9,905 nucleotides of DNA from contig CP070790.1 of the NCBI GenBank assembly GCA_020346805.1, forward strand, positions 3,559,628 to 3,569,532, read 5' to 3'. This document shows positions 1 through 6,219 of this stretch, piece by piece. Position numbers and translations under genes: made by a program. The first letter of the stretch is position 1. Each line of letters begins with the position of its first letter. This stretch comes from Planctomycetota bacterium. Lineage in GTDB: Bacteria; Planctomycetota; Phycisphaerae; UBA1845; PWPN01. The notes beneath the pieces are model-generated. The model made no database searches and was not told where the DNA came from. It was given only the letters and a program-made list of their open reading frames with translations.

Positions 1-110
1 ATCGAGAAACAATATGTGCAAATGTATCGTATGGAGGGATTTTCCATTAGGAAAGCAAGAGATATAGTTCATACTATGCTTGAGCAGGCCAAACAAGACG
101 GGCAGAGCCC

Positions 111-115
111 AGGAG
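111..115 (+). promoter_or_regulatory. Ribosome binding site of ppdK
   Basis: AGGAG lies 12 bases before the ATG at 128. The spacing is a little long, but it supports this ATG over an in-frame TTG at 80, which would add 16 residues unlike the family N-terminus. PPDK proteins typically begin at about this ATG, with a short lead into the FGGGKA segment. Confidence 0.6.
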
Positions 116-127
116 AACAAAGCAATC

Positions 128-2947
128 ATGGCAACCAAGTGGGTTTATTCATTCGGCGGCGGGAAAGCAGACGGCAAGGCTCATCAAAAGGAACTGCTGG
201 GAGGAAAAGGGGCCAATCTGGCCGAGATGGCGAGACTCAGACTGCCGGTACCGGCGGGTTTTACCATCACCACCCAGATGTGCACCGAATTCTATCGCCG
301 AGGCAAGAAACTTCCCCCCGAATTGATCAAACAGGTAAAGAAGGCATTGGCTCGGGTGGAAAAGATCATGGGTAAGAAGTTCGGAGATCCAAATAATCCG
401 TTATTGGTCTCCTCTCGTTCCGGCGCTCGAAAATCAATGCCGGGCATGATGGAGACGGTTCTTAACATCGGCCTGACCAGCAAGACCTTGCCGGGACTGG
501 CTACCAAGACGGGTAATCCAAGGTTCGCCTGGGATTCCTATCGTCGTCTTATCCAGATGTACGCCGACGTGGTTATGGAAAAGGCTGAAGGTATCGAGCC
601 CGCGGAGGATCAAGGGGTTCGCCGACAGCTCGAGCGCGAATTGGAAAGAATCAAAAAAGAAAAGGGCTACAAAAACGATACCGAGTTAACCGTCGAGGAT
701 CTACAAACTGTGGTATCCATATATAAAGATATCGTGCAACGGGCTCTGGGCAAACCCTTCCCCGACGATGCCATGGAACAGCTATGGGGAGGTATCCGTG
801 CCGTATTCCAGTCGTGGAACGGCAAGCGTGCCGTGTCTTACCGCCGCATCGAGAATATCCCGGACGACTGGGGAACGGCGGTTAACGTCCAGGCTATGGT
901 ATTCGGCAACATGGGCGAGAATAGTGCTACCGGAGTGGCCTTTACCCGTAATCCCGCAACCGGCGAGAACCTGTTCTATGGTGAATGGCTGATCAACGCC
1001 CAAGGTGAAGATGTGGTGGCCGGCCTCCGTACTCCCAGTCCCCTAAACGAAGCCACCCGACCGGCGGGAACCGAGGGATTGCCCAGTCTCGAACAGAACA
1101 ATCCCAAGATATACAAGCAGCTCTATGCCGTCCGCAATAGACTGGACAGGCATTTCTGCGATATGCAGGACATTGAATTTACCATCGAGCAAGGCAAGCT
1201 TTACATGCTGCAGACCCGGGTGGGCAAGCGTACCGGCATGGCCGCAGTGCGAATGGCGGTAGAAATGGCCAAGTCCAAGCTGATCACTCCCACTGAAGCG
1301 ATTCAACGAGTCACCGCCGACCAGCTAAACGAAGTTCTACTTCCCATCCTGGATGCAAACGCCGAAAGAATCGCCACTAAGTTATGTACCGGTTTACCCG
1401 CCGGCCCAGGTGGTGCAACCGGCCAGGTCGTTTTCACCGCCGAAGACGCCGTCAAATGGGTTCAAGAAAATAAAACCGTCATACTGGTTCGCGAAGAAAC
1501 CAATCCCGAAGATGTAGAGGGAATGCGGGCTGCGGTGGGTATCCTTACCGCACGCGGAGGTATGACCAGCCATGCCGCCCTGGTGGCCCGCGGGTGGGGT
1601 AAGTGTTGTGTGGTGGGTGCCGGTGAAATCGAAGTGGATCTTTCTAATCGCCGGTTCCAGGTTAACGGCCAAGTGATCAACCAAGGCGACTGGGTCAGTC
1701 TCAACGGTACTAAAGGTATCGTATATAACGACCGACTGCCTCTGGTCGCCGGGGCTGAAGATAATCCATACTTCGACAAGTTCATGGCCATGTGCGACAA
1801 GATCCGCAAGCTCGGCGTGCGAGCTAATGCAGATACCCCGGCAGACGCACAAAAAGCCCGGCAGTTCGGAGCCCAGGGTATCGGATTATTTCGCACCGAA
1901 CACATGTTTTACGGCAAGGGCGCCGAAGAACCGCTGTTCAAACTCCGCAAGATGATTCACGCCCACAACACGGAGGAACGCAAAGCCGCTCTTGATGAAC
2001 TTTTCCAGCACGTCAAAGCGGACTTCAAGGCAACTTTGGAAGAAATGGATGGTTTACCCGTAACCATTCGCCTGCTCGATCCTCCACTGCATGAATTTGT
2101 GCCCCAAAACTCGGAAGAACGTGAACGCCTGGCAAACAGTCTGGGTATTTCCCAGCAAGAACTTGCCAAACGGGCAGAGGACCTGGAGGAAGTCAATCCC
2201 ATGATGGGCCACCGCGGCGTACGCCTGGGCATAACTTATCCCGAGGTCAGCGAGATGCAGATTCGTGCCATCCTGGAGGCCGCCGCCGAACTTATCAAAT
2301 CCGGCAAGAAGGCCCTGCCTGAAATCATGATCCCGGTAACCTGCGATGCCAACGAGCTTCGGAATCAGAAAGTACTCGTTGACCGGGTTCACAAAGAAGT
2401 GGCTGAAAAGTTCGGAATGAAAAAGGTCCCCCATCTGTACGGCACAATGATTGAAATTCCACGAGCAGCCCTTAAAGCCGCTGAATTCGCCGAAGTTGCC
2501 GAGTTTTTCTCCTTCGGAACCAATGACCTTACCCAAATGACCTTCGGCTTTAGCCGGGATGATGTCGGCGGTTTCGTGCCGGATTACCTCAAAAACAAGA
2601 TCATGCCGGCCGATCCCTTCCAGATACTCGATCAAAGTGGAGTGGGCGAGCTGGTCCAACTCGGCATCGAGCGCGGCCGCAGCACGCGACCGAAACTGAA
2701 AGTTGGTATTTGTGGTGAACACGGGGGCGAACTCGAATCGGTCAAGTTCTGCCACCGGATCGGGATGGATTATGTAAGCTGCTCGCCATACCGGGTGCCC
2801 ATCGCACGATTGGCCCTGGCCCAGGCAGTTATCGAGGATTCGGGCAAGAAAAAGGCCTCCAAAGCCAAGGCCAAACCCGGGAAAAAAGCAAAAAAGACCA
2901 CCAAAGCCAAAGGTAAAAAGACCAGATCCAAAAAGAAATCCCGTTAA
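128..2947 (+). CDS. ppdK: Pyruvate, phosphate dikinase (PPDK) with lysine-rich C-terminal tail
   Basis: The enzyme interconverts pyruvate + ATP + Pi and PEP + AMP + PPi in the cytoplasm, linking glycolysis and gluconeogenesis in many anaerobes. The 939-residue protein shows the full family order. The N-terminal ATP-grasp domain has GGKGANLAEM near residue 25 and SSRSGARKSMPGMMETVLN near 95. The swivelling domain carries the phosphorylated His482 in GGMTSHAALVARG. The C-terminal TIM barrel has GLFRTEHMF, MMGHRGVRLG, FSFGTNDLTQMTFG and catalytic Cys862 in GICGEHGG, ending at SPYRVPIARLALAQA. The usual family length is about 870-910 residues. The excess is a tail at 907-939 with 17 Lys and 2 Arg in 33 residues, resembling histone H1-like tails. 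The ATG at 128 was chosen because it gives the standard family N-terminus and has AGGAG upstream. The gene appears monocistronic, with a terminator 23 bases after the stop. The identification is secure; the role of the tail is unknown. Confidence 0.97.
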   Translation: MATKWVYSFGGGKADGKAHQKELLGGKGANLAEMARLRLPVPAGFTITTQMCTEFYRRGKKLPPELIKQVKKALARVEKIMGKKFGDPNNPLLVSSRSGARKSMPGMMETVLNIGLTSKTLPGLATKTGNPRFAWDSYRRLIQMYADVVMEKAEGIEPAEDQGVRRQLERELERIKKEKGYKNDTELTVEDLQTVVSIYKDIVQRALGKPFPDDAMEQLWGGIRAVFQSWNGKRAVSYRRIENIPDDWGTAVNVQAMVFGNMGENSATGVAFTRNPATGENLFYGEWLINAQGEDVVAGLRTPSPLNEATRPAGTEGLPSLEQNNPKIYKQLYAVRNRLDRHFCDMQDIEFTIEQGKLYMLQTRVGKRTGMAAVRMAVEMAKSKLITPTEAIQRVTADQLNEVLLPILDANAERIATKLCTGLPAGPGGATGQVVFTAEDAVKWVQENKTVILVREETNPEDVEGMRAAVGILTARGGMTSHAALVARGWGKCCVVGAGEIEVDLSNRRFQVNGQVINQGDWVSLNGTKGIVYNDRLPLVAGAEDNPYFDKFMAMCDKIRKLGVRANADTPADAQKARQFGAQGIGLFRTEHMFYGKGAEEPLFKLRKMIHAHNTEERKAALDELFQHVKADFKATLEEMDGLPVTIRLLDPPLHEFVPQNSEERERLANSLGISQQELAKRAEDLEEVNPMMGHRGVRLGITYPEVSEMQIRAILEAAAELIKSGKKALPEIMIPVTCDANELRNQKVLVDRVHKEVAEKFGMKKVPHLYGTMIEIPRAALKAAEFAEVAEFFSFGTNDLTQMTFGFSRDDVGGFVPDYLKNKIMPADPFQILDQSGVGELVQLGIERGRSTRPKLKVGICGEHGGELESVKFCHRIGMDYVSCSPYRVPIARLALAQAVIEDSGKKKASKAKAKPGKKAKKTTKAKGKKTRSKKKSR

Positions 2948-2970
2948 ATCGGCATATACTGGATGAAATA

Positions 2971-3008
2971 AGCGTCCTGGTTGTCTTACTAACCGGGACG
3001 CTTTTTTT
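2971..3008 (+). terminator. Intrinsic terminator after ppdK
   Basis: A 12-bp stem pairs AGCGTCCTGGTT (2971-2982) with AACCGGGACGCT (2991-3002), with one G-T wobble and an 8-base loop. It is followed at once by seven T. This is a textbook Rho-independent terminator. It separates ppdK from the sigma-factor unit, so that unit must have its own promoter in 3009-3119. That stretch is AT-rich, but I see no convincing promoter pair in it. Confidence 0.93.
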
Positions 3009-3119
3009 CGCGCCGGATTTTAAATGATTTTTTCTGCATCAAAATCTATTTGTAATTGTAAAAAATAATGGAAAGTCCGAAACAAAAATCGTCATTAACA
3101 CATTAATCAGGTAGATAAT

Positions 3120-3743
3120 GTGCTTGCTCAAGGGGGCCAGCCGCTGGTGGAAAGCAATAACCACGCTGACAGGTCACCGGGGGCCTGTAAGAATGAAAAG
3201 CCGGTTGTCGACGGCAAAAACGGCGTTGTGTCGGGAGAGCAGGCCATTGGCGAGATATTTGAAAATTTAAGACCTCGGCTGGTTCGGCTGGCCTATCGAT
3301 TTCTGTGGAATACCCATGACGCAGAAGAAATCGTCCAGGACGCCTTGGTACTGGCCTGGCAGCGGATTCGACTCTCAAGCCCGCATCAGCGGAATGCGTG
3401 GTTGTATCGCACCACCATAAATCTGAGTCTCAATCGACTTCGTAAGAAACGAAGCGGCATGGCAACCGCTGACGATTTCCCGACCGCCAAGTCTGTTGAT
3501 CCAGCCGGGCCTTTACAGACAAATGAGTTAATGGAGCGAGTTCGTTATGTTATCGCCCAATTGCCCGATCGCCAGCAGGGGGCACTGATATTGAGGGATA
3601 TTGAGCAGCTGAGCTACCACCAAATAGCTACTATTTTTAAGATTCGACCTGGTGCGGCGCGACTGTTAGTCCATCGGGCACGCGAAAAGGTCAGGCGTAT
3701 GCTGTTACAGAAATGGCCTGACTGCTTTGGACCGGAACAATGA
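3120..3743 (+). CDS. ECF-type RNA polymerase sigma factor (sigma-70 family)
   Basis: This 207-residue alternative sigma factor would direct RNA polymerase to a small regulon in response to an envelope or environmental signal. Sigma region 2 spans about residues 47-112: LRPRLVRLAYRFL, then DAEEIVQDALVLAWQRI, then AWLYRTTINLSLNRLRKKR. Region 4 spans about 135-195, with the helix-turn-helix LSYHQIATIFKIRPGAARLLVHRAREKVRR. There is no region 1.1 or 3, as expected for the ECF class. The first 40 or so residues are polar and probably disordered. The start used is GTG at 3120, with AGGT 7 bases upstream. A GTG at 3228 would give a more typical 171 residues but has no visible ribosome binding site, so the exact start is uncertain. 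The stop overlaps the anti-sigma start (ATGA), so the two are probably translationally coupled. The ECF subgroup and regulon cannot be told from the window. Confidence 0.92.
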   Translation: MLAQGGQPLVESNNHADRSPGACKNEKPVVDGKNGVVSGEQAIGEIFENLRPRLVRLAYRFLWNTHDAEEIVQDALVLAWQRIRLSSPHQRNAWLYRTTINLSLNRLRKKRSGMATADDFPTAKSVDPAGPLQTNELMERVRYVIAQLPDRQQGALILRDIEQLSYHQIATIFKIRPGAARLLVHRAREKVRRMLLQKWPDCFGPEQ

Positions 3744-4306
3744 TCTGCAAAACCGCACGAAAATACATTCGGCTCGATTTGGACGGTGAACTCAACCGGC
3801 AAAAATGGTCGGCCCTGCAGAAACATCTGTTTAAATGCCATAAATGTCGTCAAATCCAGCAACAGTTATTGGCCGTTCAGTCTGTCATGCATGAATTGGC
3901 GGACATCTCCCAACCCGCCGTGAAATCAATGCCGACCATCGATTTCGGGCAGCAAACAATTTGGTCGTGGCGAACGGGTATGGCTGCAGCAGCGGCTATC
4001 GTACTTTTCTTCGCCGGCTGGTGGACATTTAATATTCCGCAATATGACCACCGTCCCCAAACCGTGATCGTACAAACCGAAAAGGTAGATCACCCCCTGG
4101 CTGCTGCCGTTTCCAAGCTGCCGTCAAATATACAGGTCTCATTTGACAATGACGTTATTGCTGTACCAATTAAATCTGATAATCCTGATGTAACTATACT
4201 TTGGGTATATCCTGCCATTAAGACCGCCGGCAAATCGGATAAACAAAAAGGCCTACCCGATTCAACTGGAAAGGAAAACAATCATGAACACCCATCGAAA
4301 TGCTAA
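3740..4306 (+). CDS. Membrane-anchored zinc-finger anti-sigma factor
   Basis: The protein (188 residues) would hold the upstream ECF sigma factor inactive at the membrane. The N-terminal cytoplasmic part has the ZAS signature: Cys3, then His29-x3-Cys33-x2-Cys36 (HLFKCHKC), which binds zinc or senses redox state in this family. One membrane helix follows at about residues 78-97 (GMAAAAAIVLFFAGWWTF). The C-terminal part of about 90 residues should face the periplasm. It contains a beta-rich stretch (IQVSFDNDVIAVPI, VTILWVYP) and a polar end rich in Lys, Asn and His. The start overlaps the sigma-factor stop by 4 bases, and the 3' end overlaps the next gene by 23 bases, both typical of one co-expressed unit. 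The role follows from the ZAS motif plus position; the signal that relieves inhibition is unknown. Confidence 0.9.
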   Translation: MICKTARKYIRLDLDGELNRQKWSALQKHLFKCHKCRQIQQQLLAVQSVMHELADISQPAVKSMPTIDFGQQTIWSWRTGMAAAAAIVLFFAGWWTFNIPQYDHRPQTVIVQTEKVDHPLAAAVSKLPSNIQVSFDNDVIAVPIKSDNPDVTILWVYPAIKTAGKSDKQKGLPDSTGKENNHEHPSKC

Positions 4307-5516
4307 ATACTTATCGCTTTTACTGGTTACCTGCGCATGCACGCTGCCAATAAATATGACTTATGGCCAGGAGGATGAAAGAATTAGAGAGTCTCAGGCA
4401 CGTGGCCACCGAATCAGAACTCCCGCCTCTCGACCCGTAGATATAATCGAACGAATCGTTCGAGTCGTTCAACTTAAACATGCTGAGGCAAAACACGTAT
4501 CGGAGATAATAAACAACATTTTCCGATGTGACGATTTACATAATACTGTTACGTGTGCTGCCGATATCAAAACAAACACCATACTTGTTTCCATGCCGGA
4601 TAATCTACAGAAGAAAGTAGAAGAACTAATACCGAAATTGGACGTTCAACCCAAAGCCTCACCTGCGGAACCCATACAAACACGAATTTATGATCTGGCA
4701 CATTCTGACGCGAATAGATTAGCACAGACTCTAAGCAGAATACTGGGCAGAGAAGCCCGATGTGAATACTCCGGCAGAAGCATCGTAATCTCCGCTCCAA
4801 AGATCCTGCAGGAACAGGCCACAGAAATAATTCAGCAATTGGATCAGCCCTATAAAGAACCTGATTTGGAAACTCAAATCTTCCAGATCAAAAACGTCCC
4901 GGTCAAGGATATTATGAATTCATTAGATTTCATCACCCAAGGCAAAGGAATCAGTTATAATTTGGACACCAGAAAAAATGCTTTGATTGTCAGAACCGAA
5001 CCACAATACATAACCCTGGTAGCAGAAACCCTGGCCAAACTGGATCAACCGGGCCCTAAATCACCTGAACCGAAAAAGGAAGAAATACTGAATTCAATGA
5101 AAGTACGTGTGGTCTGGCTGATCAGTGGGAACGAGAATCTTCAGGCCGACCCCCCCCCCGTTGTCGAGCAGGTCAGGCGAGAACTGGATAATATCGGTGT
5201 TTGTGGGTTGAAATTGGCTGTCCATAACCTTGTCCAGGTCTTTCCCGATGGAGAACCATTCGAAATAATGACCACCCCGGCAATCGGCGAACAATGCGAC
5301 TTTAACATAAGAGGAAACTTACAAAGTGTCGATTCACTTACAACTAAATTACAGATTGAACTGGACGGCGAATTGGAGTTGCAGCGCGAAATAAAAAGAC
5401 CCTTTCATCTTAAAACAACCATCCAGGCCCCGATCGGGCATTCAACTGTACTCGGTATACTGCCCATCGAGAATCTTACCTCCGTATTCATCGTCCAGGT
5501 AACGCCGGGAGGATAA
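4284..5516 (+). CDS. Exported protein with three secretin N-domain-like repeats, no secretin barrel
   Basis: The 410-residue protein has an N-terminal signal sequence (hydrophobic core about 9-24, likely cut near TYGQ at 26-29) and so should be periplasmic. Three repeats follow, at about 58-121, 131-189 and 195-256. Each has a beta strand such as RVVQLKHAEA, TRIYDLAHSDA or TQIFQIKNVPV, a helix, a strand such as NTILVSMP, SIVISAP or NALIVRTEP, a second helix, and a Leu-Asp close (KLDVQ, QLDQP, KLDQP). This is the pattern of secretin N1/NolW-like domains. Secretins use these to line the periplasmic vestibule of type II/III and pilus export pores. The remaining 140 residues are a different beta-rich domain ending TVLGILPIENLTSVFIVQV, without room for the usual outer-membrane secretin barrel. 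AAGGAAAA precedes the ATG with good spacing. Overlap with the anti-sigma gene suggests it is a partner or target of that switch. A run of ten C lies at 5150-5159. Its exact function is not known. Confidence 0.75.
   Translation: MNTHRNAKYLSLLLVTCACTLPINMTYGQEDERIRESQARGHRIRTPASRPVDIIERIVRVVQLKHAEAKHVSEIINNIFRCDDLHNTVTCAADIKTNTILVSMPDNLQKKVEELIPKLDVQPKASPAEPIQTRIYDLAHSDANRLAQTLSRILGREARCEYSGRSIVISAPKILQEQATEIIQQLDQPYKEPDLETQIFQIKNVPVKDIMNSLDFITQGKGISYNLDTRKNALIVRTEPQYITLVAETLAKLDQPGPKSPEPKKEEILNSMKVRVVWLISGNENLQADPPPVVEQVRRELDNIGVCGLKLAVHNLVQVFPDGEPFEIMTTPAIGEQCDFNIRGNLQSVDSLTTKLQIELDGELELQREIKRPFHLKTTIQAPIGHSTVLGILPIENLTSVFIVQVTPGG
5150..5159 (+). repeat. Run of ten C inside the secretin-repeat gene
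   Basis: Ten consecutive C cover the last base of the Asp289 codon and Pro290-292. The reading frame is open through it as given. Such runs are prone to slippage in replication and to length errors in sequencing; a change of one base would cut the protein before its C-terminal domain. Confidence 0.9.
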
Positions 5517-5543
5517 CGGAATGTAAATAGAAAATACCCTTCA

Positions 5544-5574
5544 TAAAAAGCCAACGAACACAAATTCGTGAGCT
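5544..5574 (-). terminator. Probable intrinsic terminator of ndk
   Basis: Read on the minus strand, AGCTCACGAA (5574 down to 5565) pairs with TTCGTTGGCT, allowing one C-T mismatch and one T-G wobble. The loop is TTTGTG and a run of T follows (GCTTTTTA). It begins only 4 bases after the second in-frame TAA behind ndk, but 61 bases after the first. That geometry fits a gene that once ended, or effectively ends, at the second stop. Confidence 0.6.
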
Positions 5575-5578
5575 TGCA

Positions 5579-5635
5579 TTATATCTCGCCTTTTAACTCT
5601 TCCGGTATGTAGATAATGGCCTCGTCATGCACGTC
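5579..5635 (-). other. In-frame continuation of ndk behind its TAA stop
   Basis: After the ndk stop at 5636-5638 the same frame reads DVHDEAIIYIPEELKGEI and then TAA. Canonical NDK ends ...FKPEELVDY(x6)WIYE. Here the aligned text is FKPGEILD-stop-DVHDEA-IIYIPEE, so the stop falls exactly on the usual Tyr, with the same six-residue spacing to the last strand. This is therefore very likely the remaining C-terminus of the enzyme, cut off by a nonsense change, a base-call error (TAT or TAC to TAA), or reached by readthrough. Confidence 0.75.
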
Positions 5636-6052
5636 TTAATCCAGAATTTCTCCCGGTTTGAAATAGAGGCCGATTTCGGTTTCCGCCGTTTCAGCCGAGT
5701 CGCTGCCGTGGACCAGATTAAATCTGGTACTGGCTCCGAAATCACCGCGGATGGTACCCGCTTCGGCTGCAAAGCCAAATGTTTCGCCCATCAACTTTCG
5801 GCAGACATCAATCGCCCTCGGCCCTTCGATAATCATTACTACCACCGGGCCGGAGGTTATATACTCCAACAATGGCTCATAAAAATATTTACCCTTGTGT
5901 AGGGCATATTGCTTTTCCGCCAATTTGCGGGATATCTGCATCATCTTCATGGCTGATATGGTCAGCCCCTTATCTTCAAAACGCTGAATTACCCTCCCCA
6001 ATAATCGTCTCTGTACACAATCCGGCTTCAAGATAATCAGAGTTCGTTCCAC
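5636..6052 (-). CDS. ndk: Nucleoside diphosphate kinase, C-terminus cut by an in-frame stop
   Basis: NDK moves the gamma phosphate from ATP to other NDPs through a phospho-histidine, keeping the NTP and dNTP pools balanced. The 138 residues match the family along the whole length: RTLIILKPD at the start with Lys9, the middle helices ending EGPRAIDVCRKLMGET, GTIRGDF with Arg102, and the active-site loop NLVHGSDS with catalytic His115. The start is GTG at 6052, chosen because it gives the standard N-terminus and has GAGGTGA close upstream. The protein ends at GEILD, before the usual Tyr and WIYE-like tail, which continue in frame behind the stop. With that tail it would be 157 residues. In known NDKs the C-terminal segment helps pack the oligomer, so a real truncation may weaken stability rather than abolish catalysis. 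It is the last gene of the minus-strand group, with a terminator just downstream. Confidence 0.95.
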   Translation of the reverse strand: MERTLIILKPDCVQRRLLGRVIQRFEDKGLTISAMKMMQISRKLAEKQYALHKGKYFYEPLLEYITSGPVVVMIIEGPRAIDVCRKLMGETFGFAAEAGTIRGDFGASTRFNLVHGSDSAETAETEIGLYFKPGEILD

Positions 6053-6057
6053 TTAAA

Positions 6058-6064
6058 TCACCTC
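6058..6064 (-). promoter_or_regulatory. Strong ribosome binding site deciding the GTG start of ndk
   Basis: On the minus strand GAGGTGA lies 5 bases before the GTG at 6052. No in-frame ATG lies nearby, and the NDK N-terminus (ERTLIILKPD) begins directly after this GTG. Confidence 0.75.
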
Positions 6065-6108
6065 ATCATCACTCTTTGTACAGTCGCTAATAAAAGCCCA
6101 ATTACCCT

Positions 6109-6136
6109 GAGGTCGCCGTGGCAACCGAAGGACCTC
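6109..6136. other. Inverted repeat with alternative pairing between the URO-D gene and ndk
   Basis: GAGGTC (6109-6114) and GACCTC (6131-6136) are perfect inverted copies 16 bases apart. On the minus strand a second hairpin is possible, GGTTGC-CACG-GCGACC, sharing the GACC arm, so the two exclude each other. The run TTTTATTT follows on the plus strand only, where no gene would need a terminator. It sits 57 bases upstream of ndk in the 167-base gap. It may be a leader structure for ndk or chance. Confidence 0.3.
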
Positions 6137-6219
6137 TTTTATTTACATGTGAGAATCTTATATTCACTCAGACCGACACAATTTACCTATATCTAACACT
6201 TACAAAATTCATTGCCTGG

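Noticed and set aside
1..375. Open frame from the window start (IEKQYVQMYRMEGFSIRKARDIVHTMLEQ...) running into ppdK
   Set aside because: The first 40 or so codons look protein-like and could be the end of an upstream gene, but the frame has no stop until 375. It would overlap ppdK by about 250 bases, and its later part is low-quality sequence rich in Arg and Gly.
2054..2755. 233-codon open frame on the minus strand inside ppdK
   Set aside because: It is a mirror of strongly conserved PPDK coding sequence, and its translation resembles no domain.
3069..3096. Possible ECF-type promoter (GGAAAGT then CGTCATT) before the sigma gene
   Set aside because: The spacer is about 13 bases, shorter than the usual ECF spacing, and the -35 match is partial.
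3118..3285. ATG at 3118, two bases before the sigma-factor GTG, opening a frame of about 55 codons
   Set aside because: The product has no family features and the region is better explained by the ECF frame; a leader peptide cannot be supported.
4284..4360. Lipoprotein signal at LLVTCAC in the secretin-repeat protein
   Set aside because: The residue before Cys is Thr (or Ala with Cys at -2), which does not fit a lipobox; cleavage near TYGQ is more likely.
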